A DNA stretch of 54,530 bases from positions 1,085 through 55,614 of the forward strand of contig QAXH01006161.1 in the NCBI GenBank assembly GCA_004335635.1, in the 5' to 3' direction. Within the stretch, counting starts at the first letter, position 1; each line of letters begins with the position of its first letter. A program made the translations under genes and the position numbers. Under the pieces are notes generated by a model. That model made no database searches, had not been told where the DNA came from, and saw only the letters and a list, made by a program, of their open reading frames with translations. This document shows positions 14,688 to 27,700 of this stretch, in pieces. Source of the DNA: Chloromonas sp. AAM2. Lineage: Eukaryota > Chlorophyta > Chlorophyceae > Chlamydomonadales > Chlamydomonadaceae.

Positions 14688-16720
14688 CTTTGCGTCCTAC
14701 GTGTTAGAGTATATCGAAGTTGAGATGCTGATCCACCCCCTTCAAGGCTTGCCCTCACCCCCTTGAAGAAGAGAAATGGATCGACCAGCACCCGCTCAGC
14801 ATCAACAGCGACGGTCACAAATCGCACATCCAAATCTGAGCTCGTGGTGAGGTAAGAAGGGTGGCTTCCCTCAGTCCCACCGGTGTTGGCTTATGAGTCA
14901 CGCGATGTCATGCTGCTCGGCTGCTGTTGCTGCGATGCTTGATAATCGCGGTTGCAAATGTCGCACGGATCGCAGGTGCGCGGTGATGGCCAGAATCGGA
15001 CCACTGGCAGGTTCAGAGTGGAACCGGCGAAAACGTCAAGATTTACGGTCAAATTTATGGCCTGGTTGCTCCTTGCAGGAGTATGATGCAGTTGACTGGA
15101 CTGTCTTGACGGTCGCACATCGAGCAGTTTTCATTCCCGTGATCCGCATCGCATACGCATCTGGACCCTTTTTGAATCTTGAGTTCAACACCATCCCGCG
15201 GTCTACCGCGATTGCGGTGCAGACCTGCAAGACCTGCATTTATGGCTTCAGGTGCCTGGGCCCAATGGGCTGCACGATTCAAATATGGAAGGCTCGCACT
15301 ATGCACTCCATTGTCACTGGCCTGGCGGACACATGATTGTAGTTCATGGGGCAGTCCGACTCGTGAAGTGAGCTTCAGGCGCGTGAATCCTAGCCCCAGA
15401 GCAGTGAAGGCTCACTGTATGATGTACCCTGAGCTTGGGCAGCCCGGACTTCTTCACAAGTGATATGTGGATGCTGACCGGCACCACCAGCACAGCAACC
15501 CATGCAACTCGAGAACCACTACAAGGGTTGGCAGTTGGATTTGGCTTGTACTGACAGCAGGACCGGTCAGCACTTCTAGCACCTATCCTGTCAGCACAAG
15601 CTTGACGACCTTATGTATGATGTCATAGTGTAGGAGCAGCACACAATCTAGGAGCACATGCGAATGACGCAAACAGGCACAGGTTATATAGCTGAGTTTG
15701 CAAGTGTTGTAAAGACTACCAGTGTGGCCCAGGTGCCTTCCAGAGGCCTCTCTGATCAACCCTCAAGCGCGGAAACAAACGGTCAACACATGTGTCGAAT
15801 GGCACCACAACGGCAAGCAGGTGGCTCCCGCAGCGCTGTCTTCCGCCCAGTTATGCATGCCTGCCATCCCTGCCCGTGCATCAGAGTGCTGCTGGGGCGC
15901 AGGCTGTAGGCCCCTCAAGTACTTCCTTGTCCGCCAACTCAGCCTTGGGAAACAGGCATTACGTTGGATTGAACAGAGAACTGACGTTGCCCAAAGGTTT
16001 TGCAGCTGGGCCACCGCACAGTGCAAGTAGCACTGCCATCTGTTGCAGCCAATTGCTCGCCTACAGCTGTGGCTCATATTGTCTGCTTCGTCCTGTGCCT
16101 GTATCGCTTTCCAACTATGACAACAATTTGTATCGTCATTCAGAACTGACCCAGCAAGTCAAAAATCTTCTTAGAGTTCGCATTGTTGAGAGTGATTTTG
16201 CAGCGTCCGGTCTAGCACTTGCAATGCCCCATCAAGCATCCGCCCTAGCCACACCCGCCGCTTACCAATCACATTCTTGGAAACTGTCCCAGAACTGGCA
16301 AACATCTCTTTTTTTCACCCAGTTCAGAGCTGTCAGTCACTCGAGGTCACATTTGTGAAAACGGATTTGCACATCCCCCCTTCCGTTCTGTGGCCAATGG
16401 CCCGTGTTCCCGAAGTTGAGTTAGCTCATCTTTGCGCCAAACACTTGGTCTGGCAAGAAAAAAGCGTATTCAAGTCTCGGCCGGGGGGAAGGTCTTTCAC
16501 CGTCAGCACCCACGTCATTTTGAGGTAACGCCTCATCCAGACAGCAGGATTGGCCAGTGGCTGATTACTGTGAACATTGGAGTCTGCGGACGCTCTCGCT
16601 GCTAGACAGCACGGACGCCGAGCCAACGCTGGCGTGAGCTCCAAGCCCTAGATCAAATTCTTGACGTACATACGACACTGAGCAGACTGGCCTGGTTGAG
16701 CGGGCCTGCAAGGAGGACAT
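14688..16720. other. Intergenic between divergent UGP3 and ETFB
   Basis: The two genes point away from each other, so their promoters lie here. A plus-strand open frame of 147 codons (14893-15336) is Cys/Arg-rich with no recognisable domain and overlaps the likely UGP3 leader; it is not called. A copy of the GATGTTTGCCAGTTCTGGGA motif lies at 16281-16316 on the minus strand. Confidence 0.5.
16281..16316 (-). repeat. Copy of the MITE terminal motif
   Basis: On the plus strand it reads AACTGTCCCAGAACTGGCAA followed by ACATCTC and a T run, the reverse complement of the family motif. No clear partner end is visible nearby, so it may be a solo end or a decayed element. It sits 400 bases upstream of the ETFB start. 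Confidence 0.7.
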
Positions 16721-18976
16721 ATGAAGCTCCTGGTGGCTATCAAGCGTGTTGTGGACTATGCAGTCCCTATCAGAGTACGGCCAGACAAGGTCAGTTACCA
16801 TGAATTGGAAAGATTGTCTTTGGTCTCAGTGGGTACACATGCCGAGTTTCTCATTGTTGACGGTGCCAATGTGCAGAGTGGTGTGGACCCCGTGCTATCC
16901 AAGTTCAGCATGAACCCCTTCTGTGAGATTGCTTTGGAGGTGCGGCCAGGTGCCATGACCCTGCAGGGTTGTTGTAGATTGGCAAGCAAGCGGCCCTGAA
17001 TTCAGTGGGTGTAGGTTTGCAGCAGTGATTTGACTGTCCGGGCCATTTCACGCTTGGACGGTGTGCACACCAGCACACAGCCACTCGGCCACACCCAACC
17101 AGCGTTGAATCATAGAGAATGGCACAAGCTTGTGAACATGTCTGACTCAGACTGTCCTCGACCATTTTATGCATGATGCGCAGGAGGCAGTGCGACTCAA
17201 AGAAAAGGGTATAGCTAAGCAGATAGTCGCTGTCTCCATTGGGCCTCAAGTTGTGCAGGTGAAGGGGATGGCCGGACGCTCAGTCATCGCCTGACTACTA
17301 CTACTGGTACTAATGCTCAGATTGCAATGTTCTTGTGCCAGCAGCATCCAGCTGCGGATTGCTCTGACCCTGCAGCTGCTGTTGCTTAGGGCCGTGTGCA
17401 TGAACATGCAGTGCCTAGGCAGCAAATGTGAAAGCTGATGTTTGCCGTGGCGAAACGGAAGGGCGTACAGACTAGGTATGACGGGGCTCAATTCTGCCAC
17501 ACGTGTCTAGCAATGTCAAAGCAATCTACCAGCACTGTATGGTTTTCCACATGGGGTGTTCTGCGTTCCTTTGCATGCAGGACACCCTGCGTTCTGCCCT
17601 TGCCCTGGGGGCAGACCGTGCCGTGCATGTGCCCGCGGAGGCCGAGGTGCAGCCGCTGGGTGTGGCGCGGGTGCTGGCGGCCCTGGCCAAGAGAGAGGCG
17701 CCACTGGGACTGCTCATGCTTGGCAAGCAGGCCATAGACGACGATAGCAACCAGACGGTGAGGCACGTCCCATAGTGGTCTGAGCATGCGCGTGTACCTT
17801 GTTTTGTGCCGTTGTATAAGAGTGGCCTCTCACATACTGCTGACGCTCTATACAGCCTGATAGCGCGCGCGCGACTGATCCGGGTGAGCAGTCTCCTGCA
17901 AAGTGGCTGTGAGTGCAAGTGTGTAGTGGATGCCCAATCTGGTTGTGCTGTTGTGACCAACATGCCTGCAGACACGCACAGGGATTGATGCTGCCATTTG
18001 ACCACCCGTTTGGCTGCAGGGCCAGATGGCGGCTGCACTCCTAGGCTGGCCCCAGGCCACCTTTGCGTCCAAGGTTGAGATGGACGCCGCTGCACCTCAG
18101 CGCGTGCGGGTGACGTGTGAGGTGGACGGCGGGCTGCAGGTGGTGAGCGTCAGCACGCCTGCAGTGGTCACGGTGGACCTAAGGCTAAACACACCCAGGT
18201 GAGCACGCTTACCTGTGGCTTGTCTGGGGAAGCTGTAATAGCAGCCAGCTGCTGTGTGTGACGCTGCACTCAGAACACCTGAAGTTTGATATCAAGCCAA
18301 AGGAATGCCATGGCTGGGTGAAATGTGGCATCTCAAAGGGGCTTTCTTGTGCTAAAGCTGCAATGGCAACGGTGTTCCATCATGGCATCTGTGTGGCTTG
18401 TAAGACCACCTGTTCTTTAGTTCCAGGCAGAAGGAATCTCAACCTGGCAATTGCTTGCACCTTGTGTACCTTGTTTCAGCACTGATGCTAGCAGAACGTG
18501 TTCCTTGCTGGTGGCTCCAGTGCAGCGTGCACACAATGCATGCATGTTGTGCGACTCATGTTGTCCGTAGGTTCATTACTCTGCCAGCCAGGATGCGCGC
18601 CAAGAAGGTGGCAATTGAGACGGTCACTGCTGAATCCCTTCAGGCCGATATCACACCTCAGCTGGTCACTGTGCAGGTGAGAGGCCGGGGCCGAGGCCGC
18701 ATGCCGCTCGCAATCGGTCATGTGAACGTCAGCAGACTGACCAGTGCATTTCAGAGCCACATCATCCCTTCCGAAGCCTGATCTGTTTAGAAGCTGAGCT
18801 CACCCAGCGCCGTGCAACTGGGTGGAATAGGCGAAGCCATTGAATGCGTGACAAAGTCTGTCATAACGTGCTGGCACATGCAGGTGGAGGAACCTCCCAA
18901 GCGCAAGACAGGTGGCAAGGTGGCCTCCGTGGCTGAGTTGGTGCAGAAACTGAGGGCTGAAGCCGGAGTTATCTGA
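16721..18976 (+). CDS. ETFB: Electron transfer flavoprotein beta subunit
   Basis: Seven exons: 16721-16789, 16877-16939, 17184-17258, 17581-17757, 18020-18198, 18571-18676 and 18884-18976, giving 253 residues, the usual length. With ETF-alpha it forms the mitochondrial FAD/AMP heterodimer that passes electrons from acyl-CoA, branched-chain and related dehydrogenases to ETF:ubiquinone oxidoreductase. What is seen: [19 protein letters not shown] at the N-terminus; [20 protein letters not shown] across exons 2-3; [34 protein letters not shown] near residues 117-135, a hallmark of the family; FASKVEMD; and [15 protein letters not shown]. Introns are GT-AG with matching phases. There is no cleavable targeting peptide, as is usual for ETFB. 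Identification is secure. Confidence 0.98.
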
Positions 18977-18987
18977 ATCGCAATTAC

Positions 18988-18992
18988 TGTAA
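18988..18992 (+). terminator. TGTAA poly(A) signal of ETFB
   Basis: TGTAA lies 12 bases after the ETFB stop codon, matching the chlorophyte polyadenylation signal. Confidence 0.6.
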
Positions 18993-19249
18993 CATAGGGC
19001 AGTTGAGGTCCAACTGAACGTCACCTGGAAACGATTGCACAGGGCTCAGGTTGAAACTGTGACGTGCCTGAAGCATGTTGACACCGTTCACCCACCATTG
19101 CTCTTGTAAAGAGACCTCATGCGGGCAGGCTGGGTGGATAAATCAAGTCCAGTGCATCATGGTTTTTGGTTTGGCCTTCGTTCAGGCTGTGATGGTCATC
19201 CTGCCGATCAAGCTGGCCAGAGCACAAGCAATGTCATCACTTTAAGGAA

Positions 19250-22200
19250 ATGCTATTAAATCTAAAATGTCAAGAAGTCTGTTGCACTCACATGTGTGTC
19301 GAGGATCTGCCAGAGCGTTTCAAACCCTTGACCATCGCCTGCGAAAACAGGCAGAGTGCTGTTGTTGAAGCCATCGCTAGCACACGAGTCCAAGCAGCAT
19401 CACTAGCAGCACATCAGCGCTACCAGTTGCCTCTGTCACAGTGGATCGTGCGCGATGTCACTGGACAATCCAAAGAATCGGAAGCAAGTCGACCCAGGTA
19501 AATCCATGTGAACTGGGCTCTCAATGACTTTACCCTCACATAATGCAGGGTTCCTCTCATTGAATTGTGCAAGGCTCTTTACCACTCGCCTGCCCTGCCA
19601 CCGTCTGCAGATGACATTCCAAATTGGGACCTGCCGGACGTGTTCATGGTATGCTAACGTGCCTGGAAAGACAGTATTGAAGTGGCAACATCCTGACAAG
19701 CATGTAGCACAGGTTTCCATGTGTCTGCACATGCTGCTGCCATGGCATGCCTCCATGCTACATGCTTGTCAGGACGTTGCTGTGCTGCATGCTGTCTTTT
19801 GAGCCAGTTCTCGTGCACGTGCACATGCCTTTGACCCGCCCCCTGCCCACAGTGGGTGAGCGACATGTCACTGGCAAAGGACCGGTCGCCCGCTTTCATG
19901 GCAGCAGGTCGGTTGACTGGTGTGTGAACACATGCATGAGAATTTGTGCTAACTTTTGAACAAATTTAAGTTCCTTGCCTGTACCCTTGCACGCCCACAT
20001 GCTTGGCATGCAAGCTCCGCGCATTTGCCTCATGCCATGTGCACTGTCATGTGTTGCTTGCAGGGGAGTCATGGTCAGTACGGAGTCTGTGTAAAACAAG
20101 CAGGCTGACAGCTCGCAATATCATACTCGGGACAGCTTCCAATTACCTGAGCTGCGCAAGCTGTCAGCCTGCTATCAAACACACAACAAGGGGATGCTAT
20201 GGACGCTTACAGCACGCTGCGGCTGCCACAGTCCCAAGATGCCTAGAACGCCATGTTCGCCACACTATGCTTGCCATCACGTGCATGCCATTGCTCCTCC
20301 GTCCAGAGGAAAAGGTCCAGAGGAAAAGGGAGCCAAAGGCTATGGCGTGATGCAAAAACAAGCCGAAGCACCGGATACTTTTGGTGGGAACATGAGGATT
20401 GTGGGAAGCTGAGGACCTACCTGATGCATGTCTGCCGACTGCGGCGCATGCTTGCATGTTGACTGCTCACACATGCCTCATGCACACACGTCACATGCCC
20501 TGCAGGATGATCGTGCGGTCGACCTGCCAGGACCACCACCGCAGGCCGCAGATGTCACTGAGCCTGCACAGCATCAATGAGGTGCCGGCGAGGGATGACT
20601 ACAACGCGGTCAAGCTCAGAGTGCTGCTGGCTAACCTTAACCTGCCACACAGCCTAATCAGGGGTAAGGGGAATAGACACCTTCTACCTGAGAAGTGCTC
20701 ATGGAGTTGTGCAGGGCATTGCCAGCGCATGCCACAACCCGCTTGTCAGCCATTTGGCCTGTTGTGTACTGGGTCCTGGGCAGCCTGTTGTGTTTTGGGC
20801 CCTGGGCAGCATGCATTGGGTTTAAATCGTGTCTGGCATGGGTGCTGCCTGTGCTGCCTCGGCGCCAGCTGAAGCAATGTTGCAATGATGAGCAGTGTGC
20901 ACCCTGTCAGGATATCTGCCTGCCTGCGCGTCTGTCTGTCTGTATGCAGAGCGTACGTTCCCGCTGCCCTTGCCCTCTAAGTGTGTGCTGGCCACCATGA
21001 TGCTCATGGAGGAGCTGCAGGACCCGGCTAACGAGTGGCTATCGTGCAACAAACTGCAGGTGCGGCTTGTGAAGGGGTAAGGACCGCACGTTTGGTGGGG
21101 ACACGTCAACGTCTGAACTTCACAAACAGCATAGGTCGCTTGGTGTGTACAGACGGGCAAGAGTCGAGAATTTTACGGCAAGGCAAGTGTTCAAGGACCG
21201 CCTTGCACCAAGAGCACCTTGCTGACAGACTGACAGGCAATGCGTGACCAGGGGACAGCTGCTCTGACAGGCAGGTGTCTCACGAGTGCATCAATCAGTG
21301 CAGTTGGTTTGAGCAGCCGCCTGTGTGTTGGATCACAGGTGCGAGTGTGCGTGCAAACGCTGCAAATGGAGTTGCCTGCGACCTTCAACGAGCCCAATGC
21401 AGCGGGGTGCCCGGTGGAGGCAAACATGGCAGATGCAGTGCAAGGTGCGCAAGGTAAGCGGCAGCTCAACAGGTGGAGGACCAAAACAGGACTACAAGCT
21501 GCACTTGTGCAGGTCGCAAAAGCTCTAGGTGAAGGAACAGAACGTGATTGCAAAGCGGGGCTGTGGTCTGCTGGGGAGATGGTCTTCCCAACTGACTAGG
21601 CGGGATGGATTGCATGGGTCGGTTGCCATCGGGTTGATTGTTATGCTCGGCGCATCCAGACATTTCTGCTTGGGAGACCGAACACAGAGGTGCATGATCG
21701 CGACTGGGCTGGAAGGGATAAGGCAGTCAGATGCATTTCTAGGCTGATGCTGCCCAATGGAATGCGGGGCACATCTGTCAGAGCGTGAAGGTAAATCTCA
21801 TGGCATGAAGCACTTGCACTCAAGCCCAGAGCTGTAGGTGTGCTTGACATGGGCTGACGCCTGAACGGTTGTACCTTCTGACTGTGATGCAGTGCCCCAC
21901 TTGCACGTTGATTTCGTTTGTGTTGCTCTTGGTTTACAGCGGATGCAAGAGGGTCCTGTGGCGGCGCTGACGGGGAACCGTCGGCCAGTCGCAAGCGCCA
22001 GCGGGGCGGGGACCACAACCGGAACAACCACCAACCAAACGGCATTCAAGCGCTTGCGCTCATGCCGCAGCTGAAGCAAGAGAATGGGGCAGGCCATGAA
22101 AGAGCGGGGCAATCAGCGCAGCCAGTAGCGCAGCCGCAGGCAAGGGGTGTGTCCGGGGGGGTGGTGGCAGCCGCGCCAGCGCCTGTGCGCAACCCTGAGG

Positions 22201-22750
22201 CGGTTCTGCGGGCGAGTGTGATCAGCACGCTGTACCCGTTGGTCAAGAGACTGCTGCCGCACAACGGCATCACACGCATGGAACTTTGGCACGCCGTGTC
22301 AGGGCGTTTGAGCTTAGTGGAGGTGCGAGGGTCTGGCTGACTGGTTGAAGGGATTTACAGTTCACGTCGTCACGGGGCGTCCAACTAAGCAGCCAATCTG
22401 GGCTTTCCAGACCAAAGGTTTTCCACTGTGCCAACAGTCGTTATATCTTGAGTGTACTGCAAAGGGAGCATCATCTCCTAGGGCATCATCATCTCCTGGT
22501 GTGCACAGGGACCGAGCTATGAGCATTTCTCCCTGGGTCTTGTCTTATAACATGCAAGTCAAAGGCATGAGCCCGGCTGCTGATAAAGGAGCGGAGGTAA
22601 CCTGTTATGCTATCTCTTGTATGGCTGCCTGTGCTGCAGGCCCAGATGATCTGTGACGTGGGCCTGGGGCTGCTCAACGACGAGTGGAAGGGCGGCAGCG
22701 GCGACCCACAGGCCTGCATCGCGCTCATGCGCTCCATGCTGCACCTGTGA
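19250..22750 (+). CDS. Unrecognised multi-exon protein with a basic, NLS-like middle
   Basis: I do not recognise the family. The 3' half is well supported, with matching phases: exons 20506-20663, 20950-21059, 21339-21444, 21940-22322 and 22640-22750 (stop TGA). The 5' half is tentative: 19250-19497, 19549-19648 and 19853 to about 19907-19919, then an unresolved gap (a possible exon at 20064-20090 does not restore phase). Encoded pieces include IACENRQSAVVEAIASTRV, LPLSQWIVRDVTG, ALYHSPALPPSADDIPNWDL, SINEVPARDDYNAVKLRVLL, CVLATMMLMEELQDPANEWL, SRKRQRGG (possible nuclear localisation signal) and a C-terminal conserved-looking block STLYPLVKRLLPHNGITRME. A Gln/Ala/Pro-rich linker follows the basic patch. 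It could be two genes, the second starting at ATG 20507. No function is proposed. Confidence 0.6.
21592..21680. repeat. Dispersed repeat, copy A (partner near 40500)
   Basis: This intronic stretch resembles 40495-40610. Shared strings include GCGGGA(T/C)GGAT(T/C)GCATGGGT and GATTG(T/A)TATGCTCGGCGC. It lies in the intron between exons 21339-21444 and 21940-22322. The repeat type is unknown. Confidence 0.5.
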
Positions 22751-22843
22751 ACTGCACCAATGCAGGCCCTAGGCCACAGCAGGAGAAAGCTATTCTTCAA
22801 GAAAGATGTTTTGTGAAAGAGAAGCTCCGTCACCTTTCCACAA

Positions 22844-22878
22844 GAAAAAAAGATGTTTGCCAGTTCTGGGACAATTCC
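22844..22878 (+). repeat. Copy of the MITE terminal motif
   Basis: An A run is followed by GATGTTTGCCAGTTCTGGGA and CAATTCC, a near-perfect copy of the motif. It lies about 100 bases after the stop of the unrecognised gene, within its probable 3' UTR, just before the TGTAA at 22905. Confidence 0.75.
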
Positions 22879-22904
22879 TGTTGTATACAATCTCTGGCAT
22901 CCGT

Positions 22905-22909
22905 TGTAA
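22905..22909 (+). terminator. Possible TGTAA poly(A) signal
   Basis: TGTAA lies 155 bases after the stop of the unrecognised gene, directly downstream of the MITE motif, which may therefore be transcribed. Confidence 0.4.
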
Positions 22910-23835
22910 CCTGTGTCCTATGCAACCCAATGGTAACATGTATGGTTTGATGTGACCTTGTGGGTATTGTATTGTGGATGCGTGTCACATGTCTGCGGTC
23001 ATGTTGTGTATACACGTGTTCCGTGTGTTGAACCGCCATGGATTGAACAGGTGTGGTGGTAGACGGTATATCGCCATGTATTTCTGGGACAGGATCTGTG
23101 TGATGCGAATCACGCATTGTGACACTCACCCGCCACTTGCATCATGAACTGCTTCATGCACGCCAACTGCAGAGAACAATCCTCAAGGCCATGTTGTGTG
23201 GCTGCTGTGCTTTGATAAACCTAGAGATTTCCTTTCAGGGTGATTGAATGCAGATGTCTTCTTTCACAAGACAGGAGGTGCAAGCCTTAGACCTGTCACT
23301 TGTACGTCCTGTTGTGAGTGGTGGTGTTTGCCAGAGGCTGTGTATACTCTGTGTGGCCTGGCCTTAGGACCTGTGACACCAACCCTGAGAATGTTCTGCA
23401 TGTGCCTGCCCGCCACAAGAAACCATGTGTTTGTTTTTGGTTTTTTTGGTTGTTGCGTGATGTAACCAGGAGTTTCCACATTCACGTAGGGCTTAGCACA
23501 TTGAATCGGACATCACTTAAAACAAGACTGTTATTATTCATCCACCTTTCTGAGTAGCTATGATGATAAACAAATAAACAAAGTCGCGATCTGTGGCCTC
23601 AGGCAGGCCTCGGACTTGGTGCGGGTTTGGGTGGCGCAGGTCCTAAGGTCGATCTTGAGAGTTCAGCCATAAGCATGTCTCACACAAGCTGAGCGGACGA
23701 CACACAAAAAGCTGGGCTGACGACACAGCGTGCTCACACCCCAGACACGACGATGTAATGAACAGATTGAAGTGTCATCGGCACAGGTTATCAAACGACA
23801 AAGGGTGTAAAGGGGAATTACAGGAGGGGAGGGAC

Positions 23836-23990
23836 TTCAGCCCGTCCGACCTACATCTGAAGGGGATTGCGACACACCAGGATAGTAATGGTGGTGGCCA
23901 ACCCCTGACGACTACAAATTGACAGGTCACACAGTCGTTGTTCTCACTCTGACGTCATTCTGTGCTCCGCTTATCTACATCGTTTCGTCA
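23836..23990 (+). repeat. Dispersed repeat, copy A (partner at 36173-36550)
   Basis: Two blocks match the later copy: CACACC..GATAGTAATGG with its flanks, and ATTGACAGGTCACA(C/G)AGTCGT followed by TCACTC(T/C)GACGTCA. Here the blocks are about 20-40 bases apart; in the other copy they are about 270 bases apart. No open frame is seen. Confidence 0.6.
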
Positions 23991-24280
23991 CAGATCCTTT
24001 TGTCACAGATCCTTTCGTGGCAGAGAGCTTCACCTCATGGCACTGGTCACATCATGAAACGACGCGACAGAACTTGTTCGCAGCAGAAACTAGTGGTTGT
24101 GGCGGTGCCAACTCCACGTTGTCACGTGCTACATGGTGTGCACTCCCTCCTTGTAAGGCCGCGTGTTCTCTCGCGCCCTGGTCCATGTAGGTTCTCGTCC
24201 TATCTATGGCTCAACCATGCTGTCATTGCCACTGAGCATCAAACTTCAGAATTCACCTTTCAGAGAGTTCCTCAAAACAC

Positions 24281-24438
24281 TTCCCACCTGTACATGCAAC
24301 AGCACATCTTCCCACCTATACAGGCAACAGCACATTGTCCACCCTATACAGGCAACAGCACACCCTCCCACCTATACAGGCAACAGCACATCTTCCCACC
24401 TATACAGGCGACAGCACATCTTCCCACCTATACATGCG
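24281..24438. repeat. 28-bp tandem repeat (minisatellite), about 5.6 units
   Basis: Five full units start at 24281, 24309, 24337, 24365 and 24393, with a partial unit at 24421. Each carries the core CCTATACAGGCAACAGCACA, with one to a few changes per unit. There are no spacers, so it is not a CRISPR array. It lies 270 bases upstream of the low-complexity gene and could affect its promoter. Confidence 0.9.
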
Positions 24439-24704
24439 TTGTTGGTTGATATGACCAGAGGGATTACAGCTGAGCCGCCGTGGTTCCACACAGTGTTAGT
24501 TGAGCAGACTCGTCTCTTGCATGAGGCCACCCTGCTGTGATGCTGGACTGGCTGAAGCATCAGGGAAACAATGATGACCTCATAGCGGTTGCACTAGGGT
24601 TTTGAAGCCGTTGTCTCCCAGCACTCCATGATACCTGCGTCCCGCCAGAAAGGCGGGCACCGCACTGGAAGCGCAGGCACCACCCGCCTGCTGCGCCGGG
24701 TGCG

Positions 24705-27700
24705 ATGTTTACTACACTGAAGAGCGCCGTTGGTCTTCGCCCTGTCACTTCTGCTTCCAAACCGCTCCCTTGCATTGGGCTAAGCAGCAGTGCGCATCGC
24801 ATCGCTGCAGCCGCAGGCACTCGCCGCAGTCCACGGAAAGCGACTCGGGGCCGTGACTCATCAGCAAGGACCGCCGAGGGGTCTGATGGGCCGAGCCAGG
24901 GTGACGACAGCAAAGACAGCAAACGCAAGGCAAAGCCGTCACAGAAGAGAGGTAAGCGTTACCCACAACTTGATTACCACGAAAACCCTCAACAGCACGG
25001 ACCCAATGCGGGATCGCAGAATGCCCAGAGGTGTCGCAGAGTGACCAGAGCTACAGGTGCTGTGAAAGCCACGCTGCTGTCCACGCACCTTCAGAATGCG
25101 GTGTGCCCGTCCAAATCGCCAATTCACTACGCAACTTCGCAACTACGGTGTCCACGCTCCCAATCCAGGTCGCAAGCGAAGGACGACGTCGGCGGAAGAG
25201 GCTGTCCGTGCGACGAAGGAATCCAACACTGGCCTGGACTTGCAAGTGGCCGAGTCGCTGGCCCAGGAGCACGATCAAAAGCTGCAGGAGGCTGTGCCTC
25301 GTGGTCAGGCGGCCACAGCTTCTGTGGACAGTGAAGATCTTATCCCTAGCCTAGAGCCTGTGCCAGCCGCCTTGGAACGGCCCCATGATACCCAGTCTCA
25401 CATCAGCCCTGGTAACAAACACCAACAGCTCCTCATCCAGATATCTGCAGCAGCCTCTGAAGGTGCAGACGTCGGGCATGTCGATGCCTCCAAGCCGGAG
25501 CAGAAGGATAGCACCGGCCAGTCAGCTGTGCATCCTAAAGCAGCTGGCACTGAAGCTGACAGCCCTGCTTTGGCTGACACAGGGCATAGGCATGTCATGC
25601 AACTTCTCACGGCGAAGACTTTTGTGTCCTCATGTAGATCGGCTGCAATGGCAGGCTACGCTGACGATTTGGATGTGAGCTCTGATCAGCACGTTCCTCA
25701 AGGGAGCAACCCATTGCCAGCGACGGACACATCAAGCAGCCCCGCCCCTGACAGCCTACAGGGCGGCCCAAGCAGTGAGGGCCAGTCAATCTCTGAACCC
25801 ACAGCTGACCAACACGCACAGGCCATGGTGGAAGCGATGGCTGATGATTTGTCCCCCGGCATTCTCACACCCGGCGAATGGGGTGTGCTTAAGGCTCCAG
25901 TGCCACAAAAGGCTGAGGAGTTGCATGCATCCAGTGGTACACAACAGGCAACAGACAGCACATCTCAACCATCAACAGCAGAAGCCACACCAGCTGCAAC
26001 CGATCCACCCGGCCTGCTGTCAACCACTCCAACACACACGCCATACACGCCCGTTGGAGTGCCAAACACTTCGACGGGCTTGGATGCAGCTGTTGCAGAG
26101 TCAGGCGGCCCAGAGCATATCAGCCAGCGCAGCACAGCCGTGTTGCATGTGTTATCAGACGACATGGCACCTGACCCTCTGGCCCCGCATGAGTGGCGTG
26201 CCCTGCGGGACCCGTCGGAGGTTAGTGACCCGACGCACAGCGCTGCCATGGGGTGGCCGTACGGGGAGGAGCCACAGCCCATAGCTGCAGCACAGGGTGC
26301 TCGTGTGCAGGAGGAGTTGGGCCATGCTGCTGGGACTGAGGCAGTGCAGGATGGGCAGCAGGAAGAGCAGGACGTTAGGGGGCTGGAGCAGCTGCAACAG
26401 CCGCAGCCGCAGCAGCTACAGCCAGCGCGGCAGCCTGAGGAGGAAAGTGAGGGGGGTCGGCACTTGCAGGCACCAGGTGGCCACGCTGGACAGAGGGACG
26501 GTGAGCGAGGAAACCGGAGGGGATGGAAGCACCACAGGCAGTAGAGCAGCAGTACTAGCAGCAGCACTGCCTCTATGCAGCAGCGGGCATGATCAACGAA
26601 ACGCTCATGGATTTGGGCGTCCAGCTTTCAGTAGGCAGGCTGTAGGATGCTTGATTGGCTCAAGCTTTCGCGCACATAGCAAGCAAGACCAGGAGTTGCT
26701 ATTTATTAGCGGCAGTTATCAAGAACACGTGATGCACTTGTGGCAGCGCTTGCTTGCACCTCGCACTGCATGTGCTGCTTGTACCGCTTGCACTGCCTGT
26801 ACTGCTTCCTTCAAGTCTGTACCGCCTGGTGCATTTCGTCCGCAGCGCCAGCAGCAGGCACTTGGTCTGTCGCCGAGGTGGCCGCTGACGAGGGCGGTGA
26901 TGGGGAGGCTGCCGGTCACACCTCTAGCAGTGACAGTGAGGAGGGGGAGGCGCGGCAGTGCGTGATGAACTTGCTGGAACACCCAGAGGAGGCAAGTGGG
27001 GGGCCTAAGAGTGACCAGGGTCAGCTGCTACTGTTGCCCAGCACACTGGTATCATGTGCCGCGCTGGGCTGGCAACGGCTCGTTCACCGAGTCAAACGAC
27101 TGGGTTTGGACGGATTTGAATCACTAGTTGTTGACGGAAGTGTTTGCTATGTTTCCTCGATTTGAGACAAGCCCAACAAGCAGTAAGCTCATGAGTGGAA
27201 CCCACCAACAAATTTGTTAGTGCTTGTGTGAAGGTTAAATGTGCATGCACGCTTTTGCTCTGGCAGGTGATCAAGCAGATGCAGCAGTTGCCATGGGGCG
27301 ACCACACGTCCGAGGATTACGTCATGGCCATGGTCAATGCAGCCACAAACCCGGAGATAGGTATGGCGGGTGGGCCCATGCATGCCGTATGGGGCAGCCA
27401 ACAGCACATGTGCGGCCGGAGCGCGTATTCAAGCGTGTCAACAAAGGCCTGTGACTTGACTGCATGCCTCACTCAGTTGTGTTCAAGTAAATTTTGCGCG
27501 ACAAGGCGTGTGGAAACTCATGGCACATGTAAGACAGCAACAGTGGGGCAAGTGAAGGTTGTGCTCAACTAACGTCATGCTTGGAATACAGAGTTTCTGG
27601 GTTATAATCATGCAAGGCATGTTTGCCAGTCGTGTGCTCGTTCTGAGAGCGTGACTGATGGTGTGCAAGCACAAGTCACCTTGAGGTGTCTCACTCAGCG

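Larger units (their letters stand above)
22910..24704. other. Repeat-bearing intergenic region
   Basis: No gene is supported. The region holds a sequence shared with 36.2-36.5 kb (23836-23990), a short stretch shared with 32.84 kb (about 23345-23375) and a 28-bp minisatellite (24281-24438). Confidence 0.5.

Noticed and set aside
14893..15336. 147-codon plus-strand open frame upstream of UGP3
   Set aside because: It has no recognisable domain, no splice partners and overlaps the likely UGP3 leader.
24281..24438. Regular 28-bp repeats resembling a CRISPR array
   Set aside because: The units are directly joined with no unique spacers, and the genome is eukaryotic.
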